Shown piece by piece: positions 1 to 8,000 of a stretch of 64,000 bases of DNA. Under the pieces are notes generated by a model. That model had not been told where the DNA came from, did not search any database, and saw only the letters and a program-made list of their open reading frames with translations. Position numbers and translations under genes: made by a program. Every line of letters begins with the position of its first letter. The first letter of the stretch is position 1. This DNA is from Pseudomonas vanderleydeniana (GTDB lineage Bacteria; Pseudomonadota; Gammaproteobacteria; Pseudomonadales; Pseudomonadaceae): contig NZ_CP077093.1 in assembly GCF_014268755.2 (NCBI RefSeq), forward strand, positions 4,452,001-4,516,000, given 5' to 3'.

Positions 1-149
1 ACTATTGAAGTCCGCGCCCGACGCCCTGCCAACCGCCGTGGCCGCTGCTCACAACAATGGCGCCGTCGATCACAAGCGCTGACGTCATGCCCGTGATCGC
101 GTTAACATTTGTGACCATGTGGCCAAGTTTTCATGGAAACGCCGTGACG

Positions 150-1094
150 ATGGAACGTTGGAACGCCTATCTGGATACGCAATTCTGCTTCGACCGCCCC
201 GCGTCGCTGGCACACACCGGCGTGCTCGATCCCGCGATCGGCCAGGTGCTGGGCAGCGCCAGCGGGCACTATCGTGCGCGCACCGTGCGCCCGCACCTGC
301 AGTACTTCGACTGCGACCTGCAGTTCCCCGAGCCCCTGCGCATCGACAAGGTATTACCCGGCAGCCTGTGCATCGTGCAGGTGCTGCACGGGCAGTGGCA
401 GCATCGGGTCGACGGCCGGCTCAACCGGTACACCACCGGCGCACCGCATGCGCTGGGGCTGAGCGAGAGCATGGAAGCGGTGGACCAGTTGCCCGCCGGT
501 AGCCATGCGCGCATGGCCGGACTGCGGATCTCTGGTGACTACCTGCGGGAATTGGCCGAAGAAGACCCGACCCTGCAGCCGTTGCTCGGGCTGCTCGACC
601 AGGGCATGCAGTTCTCGGAGCTCAACCGTTGCCGGGCACTGGGGAGCCTGCTGGAGCGGCTATACCATTCGCCGTACGAAGGTGCGCTGGAACGCCTGCA
701 TCAGGAGAGCCTCAGCCTGGCGGTGCTGGTGGAACTGGCGGCGCATCTCAAGACGAAGGATGAAAAGCCAACACCGGCGCTGCGTGGGCAGCGGGATCTG
801 GCGCATGAGGCCAGGCGGCAGTTGGATGCCAACCTGCTCGATCCGCCTGGCAGTCTGGTTTTGGCGCAGCAGTTAGGCGTCGGCGAAACCACCTTGCGCC
901 GGGCGTTCGGGCAGGTGTTCGGGCAGTCGATGCTGGAGTATGTGCGACAGCAGCGGATGGAGTTGGCACGGACGTTGTTGCAGCAGAAGAAATGGCAGGT
1001 GGCGCAAATTGCCTATCGGTTGGGGTACGCCAATCCGGCGAATTTCAATCATGCGTACAAGGCGTATTTTGGGTATGCGCCGGGGGCGGAGTGA
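150..1094 (+). CDS. AraC-family transcriptional regulator (PchR-like)
   Basis: Transcription factor of 314 residues. The N-terminal two thirds is an effector-binding type domain without a motif I can name. The last 100 residues are a canonical AraC double helix-turn-helix, with LAQQLGVGETTLRRAF for the first helix pair and WQVAQIAYRLGYANPANFNHAY for the second, split here only by my reading. The overall layout resembles PchR-type siderophore regulators, but the inducer cannot be read from sequence. The frame is open back to an ATG at 57. I chose the ATG at 150 (MERWNAYL) because the upstream 31 residues are hydrophobic and unlike the family. No partner gene lies in the window on its 5' side. 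Confidence 0.85.
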   Translation: MERWNAYLDTQFCFDRPASLAHTGVLDPAIGQVLGSASGHYRARTVRPHLQYFDCDLQFPEPLRIDKVLPGSLCIVQVLHGQWQHRVDGRLNRYTTGAPHALGLSESMEAVDQLPAGSHARMAGLRISGDYLRELAEEDPTLQPLLGLLDQGMQFSELNRCRALGSLLERLYHSPYEGALERLHQESLSLAVLVELAAHLKTKDEKPTPALRGQRDLAHEARRQLDANLLDPPGSLVLAQQLGVGETTLRRAFGQVFGQSMLEYVRQQRMELARTLLQQKKWQVAQIAYRLGYANPANFNHAYKAYFGYAPGAE

Positions 1095-1161
1095 GGGGAG
1101 CGCTGTTCGAGCATCGCCTGGAGAGAAACTGGGGCTACTCCAATTTTTTGCTCATGGCAAA

Positions 1162-1482
1162 TCACAAAGGATGGTCTGCCAGAAGAGCTTCAAGATCTTT
1201 TAACGCGACCTCCGGTGCTCCGGTGCGAAGCCAAGCTTCAAAGTCTTCGGGAAAGGGAATGAGATGCCGCTTACCCTTAAAGCCACCCGAAGAAGCGCTA
1301 CCGAACTCAGCTAAGAACCTAAGGTGATGTACTGCCATAATTCTTAAACGACGGGAGTCTTGCCCCTGCTCCTCTACCGGAGCCTTACCCGAAAAATAAG
1401 CTGACTCTTCCTCAAGTAAATCAAGAAGATCTTTAAACCGCTCAGCCAGCATCAAAGCCCTGATAATTTCAACTTTACCCAA
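1162..1482 (-). CDS. Small hypothetical protein downstream of the CDI locus
   Basis: Protein of 106 residues that I do not recognise. It begins MGKVEIIRALMLAERFKDLL and is acidic and helix-rich, with no signal peptide or membrane segment. It lies 151 bases beyond the cdiA immunity gene on the same strand, the place where CDI loci carry extra immunity or orphan toxin-immunity modules. Base composition is somewhat AT-richer than the regulator beside it. An immunity role is inference from position only. The 151-base gap between the two small genes shows no further gene. Confidence 0.55.
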   Translation of the reverse strand: MGKVEIIRALMLAERFKDLLDLLEEESAYFSGKAPVEEQGQDSRRLRIMAVHHLRFLAEFGSASSGGFKGKRHLIPFPEDFEAWLRTGAPEVALKDLEALLADHPL

Positions 1483-1633
1483 GAAAAACCCTCAATGAAA
1501 AAATCTCACATTATTACCAGCAACGTCAACATTTTCAAACCCAGGCGAGCGCATCGTTTTCCCTAGCGGGGTTTCCCACACGGCCTGAGCCTCACACGTA
1601 TATATCCCGCCCCCAAAAAACGCATCACGAAAC

Positions 1634-1999
1634 TCAAATCAGCTCCAAAAGCTCCAAATCTGACCTTACCCTTTTCGCATCCGCTTCAGAAAGCTGAGCA
1701 AGAAGGTTAATCAATCCATGATCAGCAATAAATTTATTTATGACCTCTGCAATAGCATCATACGTATATTTAGACTCCCTACCAGCCATAAGTATTAACG
1801 CCGCAACATAAAACATAAACTCCTCAACCGGCTCCTTAAAGCTACCCTCCATTTCGTTTAGTGCATATCCGACCTCAAGCTCACCCTCAACCCAACCTTT
1901 CCCGAATTTCTTAATACCTCTGAGCTTGGAACGACAATAAATCGGATAATAATAAAGCATACCCTCCTGCAACTCTTTGTAACTCAGAATATCAGACAT
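1634..1999 (-). CDS. cdiI: Probable CdiI immunity protein
   Basis: Protein of 121 residues starting three bases after the cdiA stop, so certainly co-transcribed with it. It is soluble, has no signal peptide, and is visibly AT-richer than cdiB and the body of cdiA, as is the matching toxin end. Immunity genes of contact-dependent inhibition sit exactly here and bind the CdiA C-terminal toxin in the cytoplasm of sibling cells. Sequence alone does not place it in a named Imm family. The function is therefore inferred from position, size and composition. Confidence 0.75.
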   Translation of the reverse strand: MSDILSYKELQEGMLYYYPIYCRSKLRGIKKFGKGWVEGELEVGYALNEMEGSFKEPVEEFMFYVAALILMAGRESKYTYDAIAEVINKFIADHGLINLLAQLSEADAKRVRSDLELLELI

Positions 2000-2002
2000 A
2001 AC

Positions 2003-5000
2003 CTATTTCACCGGAACTCTAAGACCATTAGGATTAGCAACAACATTAACATCAATGTTAGGAAATCTCGCCTTAAATTGCGCAATAGCCTCACTGCAGC
2101 TAGCACAAACCTTAAGCTCACTAAAAATATCTACAGTCCCGCTCGCCCCTTTATTACCGGCCAACATATCAGAAATGTTATCTAGAATTTTATACTCTGC
2201 ATCGGTAGCCCTATCTATTGGAGCTCCTTTTGCGTTATTTAGAATCTGCGAGTCAAAACTCCTACTCGCCTCTCCAATAAAGTCACCAGTAACTTCATCA
2301 ATACCGCTGTGAGCAGCCATACTCCCAGGCAAACCCTCGATGTGCACATCAGCAACAGCCACATTGCCCTCAGTTCTGAGCTTGCCAGTTAGCGTAGACC
2401 TGAGCTCTGCAACCTGCCCCTGTTTGATCTCCAGCCATCTTGGATCACTAGGCCCAAGGTTTTCACTGCCATACAAATCCTTGTTGATCTGGCTCCTTTG
2501 ATCGACGGTTTCCGGATTGTAGGGGTCGCCCTCAATATCTGGCCGGCCACCATTTATTCGACCAGAAACCTCACCTCTTGCACTTGCAGCAGTATCAACA
2601 CCGCCCTCACTCGTAGCGGCAGTATTTCCGGCCCCTGTGCCGGCGTCAACCGAGGTTCCTTCACCGACCTCACTGAATAGGCCTCCAGCCCTAGGCAGGG
2701 AGGCAACCGCACCTTCTGTGCTCCCACCAAGTAGCTCGGGAATCAACTCGGGCGCAAACCCGGCCATCAGTAACGCCGACATCAAAAGAATCTGATTGGC
2801 TGGCGTTTTGGTTGAGGACCTGTCGACCGGGAACCCCATGCTGTCGAACTCAGCTACGGGATCTTGTGCCGCCACCTGGTTTTCGAAACCGGCATTGGTC
2901 TGCGAGCCGCTCAGGAGGGCCAATACAGATCTAATCTTTTTCTCTAGGTGCGACTCATCATTGTATTTCTCGGCAGCACCGCCAATCATGCTTCCGGTAC
3001 TGGGATCTCCACCGGCCAGAGAGGCAGCGAGAAGACCAATAATCTGCGCCGTTGCAATCTTCTTCTGGCTTCCTTCCTGACTCAGATCGCTCGCCGAAAA
3101 CTGGTCACTGGCGTACTGTGCCAATAGTCCGTTAGCAATAGGCGTGAGCCCGTCCGCCACCCCTCCCGCAATAGCACCACTGGTAAAGTCCTGCCCCTTG
3201 GCAACAGAGAGAAGCCCGCCCAAGGTGGCATGCAGCAACATCGTGGTCGCAGTACCTGGCTCAACGTGCAGTGCCTCTGCCAGATCACCGACACCTTTGT
3301 TACCGGCAGCCGCCGCCAGATCCAGCCCCTCGTTGATGAGCGCACTGCCCAGATTGCTGCTGAAGCTTCCTCCGTTGATGGCAGTAGAGATGCCACTGCT
3401 GATCACGGCATGCGCACCGCTGCGCACGAGGGTTTCCGTCGCATTGCCCCAAGTGAGCATGCCGCTGGAGTATCCGGGGTTCTGCACCGGTCCGGCGGTG
3501 ATGACCTGCGAGCCACCGTTTGGGGCTCCTTCGGCAGGCTTGAACCAAGTACTGTCAGCGTAACTGATAGCACCTGCCGTCAGCCCACTGATGGCCGCAT
3601 TTTTGAGACTGTCGGCACTGAAGGTGTCGCCCAGCGCCGCCCCCAGGTTGCCTTTGTTGTTGATGACGCTGACAGCACCGGTGCCCGCCATGGACGTCAG
3701 TACTGCCGTGCCGATGATGTTGCCCAAGCCTGCCGAGGTCGCCGCCGTGGTCGCAGTGGCAGTGGTCGCCGCCGCCATGGTGCTGCCCATGCCCAGCGAC
3801 TCACCCGCCGATGCAACCAACGTGCTGGCAGTACCAGCAGTCAACACCGTCACAATGATAATGATCGCCAGCATCGCCCCCGCACCGAGGCTGGAGTTGC
3901 TGTATTTGTAGGATTCGTGAAGCTCCTTGATCTGCCGCCAGTCGACGTCGCCGCGCTTCTCGGCGTCCTTGAGCCAGGCCAGTTGCGGGTCGGCCTGGAC
4001 CATCGCATCGATCGCCTGGCTCACGGTCTGTTCGTTGACCTGCTTCACATCGATATGCAGGCCTTCAACCGCCTTGATCACCACCTGCCCCTTGGCCGCC
4101 ATTTCGGTCTGCTTGAGGGTCTCATCGGTGCTGCCCTTGCCCTTCATGGTGTTCCAGGCCAGGTTGGTGCTGCTCTTGGCGTGGTCTTCCTTGTGCAGAT
4201 CCTTCACGCCTTCGAAGGTGATGGCACCGCCGCTTTGGAGGGTCAGGTCATTGCCACTGTCGAGCTTGGCGGCCTGGTAGCGCTGGTCACCCGTGCTGAT
4301 CAGGCCGATATCGCCACCGGCCTTGATCTGGCTGCCCACGTTGGTGACCTGGGTCACTTCGTCGCGCTGGGTCTTCTTGCTGCCCCAGGCGCCGCGCTTC
4401 TTCATGTCGTACAGCGAGTAGTCGCTATCCTGGGCCGCCAGCAGGTCCAGCTTGCTGCCCGACACTAGGTAGGCTTCATGGCCAGCATCGACCCGGCTCG
4501 ACACCAGGGTCATGTCGGTGCCGGAACTGAGCCTCACGTCACCGCCAGCACTGACGCTGGTGGCGACCTGGCTGACGTGGTCATGCTGGGAGGTGACCTT
4601 CTTGGTCTTGCTGTAGTCGTGCTCTTCGTTCGCGACAGAGGCCAGGATCAGGTCACCAGCCGCAGCCATTGACAGATCGCCCTTGGCGTCGATCTGACTG
4701 GCAACAGCCGTCAGGTCACGACCGGCGCTGACCGTGAGGTTGCCTCCGGAAGAAATGCTGGAGCGGTCCTGGGTAATGCTCTGGTCACGGTTGCGATCGC
4801 CACGGGTATTGCTGTTGATCTCTTCAGCCGAGGTGATGTTGACGTCACGGCCGGCCTTGAGCGTGGTGTCGGTACCACTCTTGAGCGTGCTGCCGACGTT
4901 GTCGATGTCGCGGCCCGCCGTGACGGTCAGGCTCTGCGTCGCCTCGATCGCCGCCGCGTTGTCGGCGAAGGTACGCTGCTCGGTCTTGGCGTCCGTGCCG

Positions 5001-8000
5001 CTCTGGTGGATGGTCAGGGTGCGCTCGTTGATCACGTCCCCCTGCACCGCCGTCACACCGACATCGCGGCCGGCGATGATCCCGCCCGCCTTGTTGGTCA
5101 GGTCGTTGCCGGCCAGGGCATCAAGGCGATTACCCGCCTCGAGCAGGCCGCTGTTGACCAGGTCATTACCGGCAGCAGCTGTCAGGTTGCTGCTGGCACG
5201 CAGGGTCCCGGCGTTGCTCAGGTCCTTGCCGGCGATCAGGTTCACATCGCTGCCCTGGACCAGGGCGCCATTGGCGGCCAGGCGGTTGTTGGCATTGGCC
5301 AGGTAGAGCACCGGCACCAGCACCTGCTCACCGTTAACCGTCTCGTTTTCCATCCAGACGATGTCATGGGTCAGGGCTGCGACCTGCTCGGAAGTCAGGC
5401 TGACGCCCAGTTGCAGATTAAGCGCTTGCTTACTCTCCAAGGCGTTGTTCATCAGGTACTTGAACATGCCGTCGTCGGAGGTCTGGCCATCGATGAAGCG
5501 CTGCCCGGTACGCGCCACGACCGCCTGATCAATCAGTTTTTCCTCGTAGAGCCCATCGCCCAGGCGCTTGGCGCTGGTGTCCGGGTCATAGCCGAGGTTG
5601 GACAGCAGGTAGTCCGAGCTCATGAACTGCTTGAGATCGGTCAGGACCGGGTTGGTCTCGATCAGGTATTTCTGCGGATTGCTCCTGGCCGAGGTGTCCG
5701 GCAAACCGGCCACGTGCGCGAGGCTTGCAGCCGGCGCACTGTTGTCCGCTTGCCCACTCAGGCGGAACAGTCCGTTGCTGCCCGTCGGCAGACTGAAGCC
5801 CGGCAGGCTGACCGGATTGACCTGCTGCTGTGCCAGGTCCGGCGGCAGTTGCTGGTTGACCGTGACGAAGGTGGAGAACTTGCTGGACGCGGCCTGGGTG
5901 TCGGTGCGTGGTCCACTGCCGACGTAGGTGTAGCCCGGACGCACGACGCTGCTGTCGATGTTGCCTTGCGCCGTGACATTGACCGCGCCACCGGCCTGGA
6001 TCACTGCGGCATAGCTCTGGTCGCCGGCATCGATCTTGCGGGTACTGCGGAACTGCCCCAGCTCACTCTCGGTGATACTGATGAAGGCACTCATGGCCGC
6101 CTGCAAACCACCGAGGTTGTTCGGATTGTAGTCGGCGGCGCCCAGAGAATAGTGATCGTTGAATGAAGCGGCGCTGTCGTACCACATGCCCGCATCATTG
6201 GTACGCTCGGACAGGAAGGTGCGCGAGGTCTCGGTTTCACCGGTTTCCAGGCCACTGTTGGTCAGGTTCGTGAGTGTCGCGGTGAGCGCGCCGCCGGCGG
6301 CAATGGTGCTGCTCTGGTTGAGCAGGTCACCACCCAGGAGGGTCAGGTTGCCGCCGGAGGTGATACTGGAAGCCGCGCTAGCCTCGGTGACCTCGAACCG
6401 GTCGCGTTGGACGATCTGCCAGACGTGGTTCTGCTTACCGCTGCAGTCGCCGGCGTTGTAGCCCTCGATGCACTGGACTTCGGAAATCGATGCGGTGTAG
6501 ATGCCCTGGTCGCTGGTGTTGAGCACCGCGCGCACGTTCCTGATCGTGCTGGCGGCCAGGCTCATGGTTCCATCACTCTGCAGCGAACCGGAACTGTTGA
6601 GAATGCTGCTGGCCACCGCGCCCTGCCCGTCCCGATCGACGGTCAGGTTGCCAAGACTGTAGACACTGGCATAACTGTTGGTCAGTGAATCGACCCGCAG
6701 CCACATGTCACTACCGCTGAAGATCAGGCCATGGTCATTGAGCAAGGCGCCAGTGGTGGCGGTGAGTTTCTGGGCGCTACCCAGGGTGCCGTAATTGTTG
6801 AGGCTGGCAGCGGTGACCGTCATGTCGGCCGCAGAAGTCAAGCGCCCGCTGTTGTTCAGGATGCCGTCGATGTTGATCGTGGTGTTGCCACCACCGGCCA
6901 CGCTCGCAGCCGAATCCAGGTCAAGCTGCGCCGCGTGCAGCCCCAGGATGCCCAGGCTACTCAAGCGTCCCTTGCCGGCATAGCCGCCACTCAGCACCAC
7001 GCTGGCCGTGCCATCACTGCCGATCAGGCCATCGTTGGTCCAGGCGGCTCCACTGCCGGTCAGGCTGCTGGAGGCCAGGAGCTGGCCACCGGCGGTCTGG
7101 CTCAGGTGGTTGACGTTGACGGTCAGGTGATCGGCCTGGATCGAGGTGCTGTTGGTCCAGCTATCGGCCGTGAGTGTCAGGTCGCCATAGGTGACCAGTT
7201 GGCCACCTACATTACTGAGGTTGGCCATGCTGATGGCGAACAACCCGGTGCCGGCATGCAGCAGGCTACCGCCCTGGTTCTGGAAACTGCCGGCATCGAG
7301 CCCGAGGTCGGTGTTGGCCGTTTCCAGGCGCCCGTTGCTGTTGTCGAGCAGGCCGCCAATGTTGAACACGGTCTTGCTGCTCTTGCCCAGCGCCCGTAGC
7401 TGGCCGTTCTGGTTGTTCAGGCTCGCCGCGTTGATCGTCAGGGTGCTCTGGCTTTCGACAATGCCACCGGTGTTGTTCAGTGCGCCCTTGAGGTCGAGAT
7501 TGATCTGGTTGCCACTGATCTGACCGTCGTTGCTGCCGCTGTTATCGAAGTCCGTGCCGCTGACCTGGACGAGATTGCTGGCATAGACGCCGCCATTGCG
7601 GTTGTCGATATTGCCGCTGCGGACATCGAGTACCGCATCACCCGACTGAGCGGCGATGCGGCCACCGTTGTTGTCGATGCCGCCGAAGGCATTGAGTGAC
7701 AGGCGTTGGGCCTGGATCGTGCCACCCTGGTTGTTGTTGCTCAGGTCGTAACCGTTCTTCAGTACACCGACGATGTGGCTTTCGAACGCGCCCTTGACGC
7801 TGGACAGCAGGCCGCCGCGGCTGTCGAGGTTGGCCGCGGTGACGCTCAGGTCACCGTCCTGGGCGATGACCTTGCCGCTCTGGTTGTCGATGTCGCCGGT
7901 GACATTGAGAGTGACCGCCCCCTTGCCTTGCAGGGAGCCCTTGCTGTTGCCCAGGCTGTCAGCATTGAGTTGCAGGTCGGCATTGCGGCTGGCGATCAGG

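Noticed and set aside
3230..6166. Plus-strand open frames of 386-412 codons opposite cdiA
   Set aside because: Same cause as above: antisense of a high-GC coding region with no recognisable motif or ribosome binding site.
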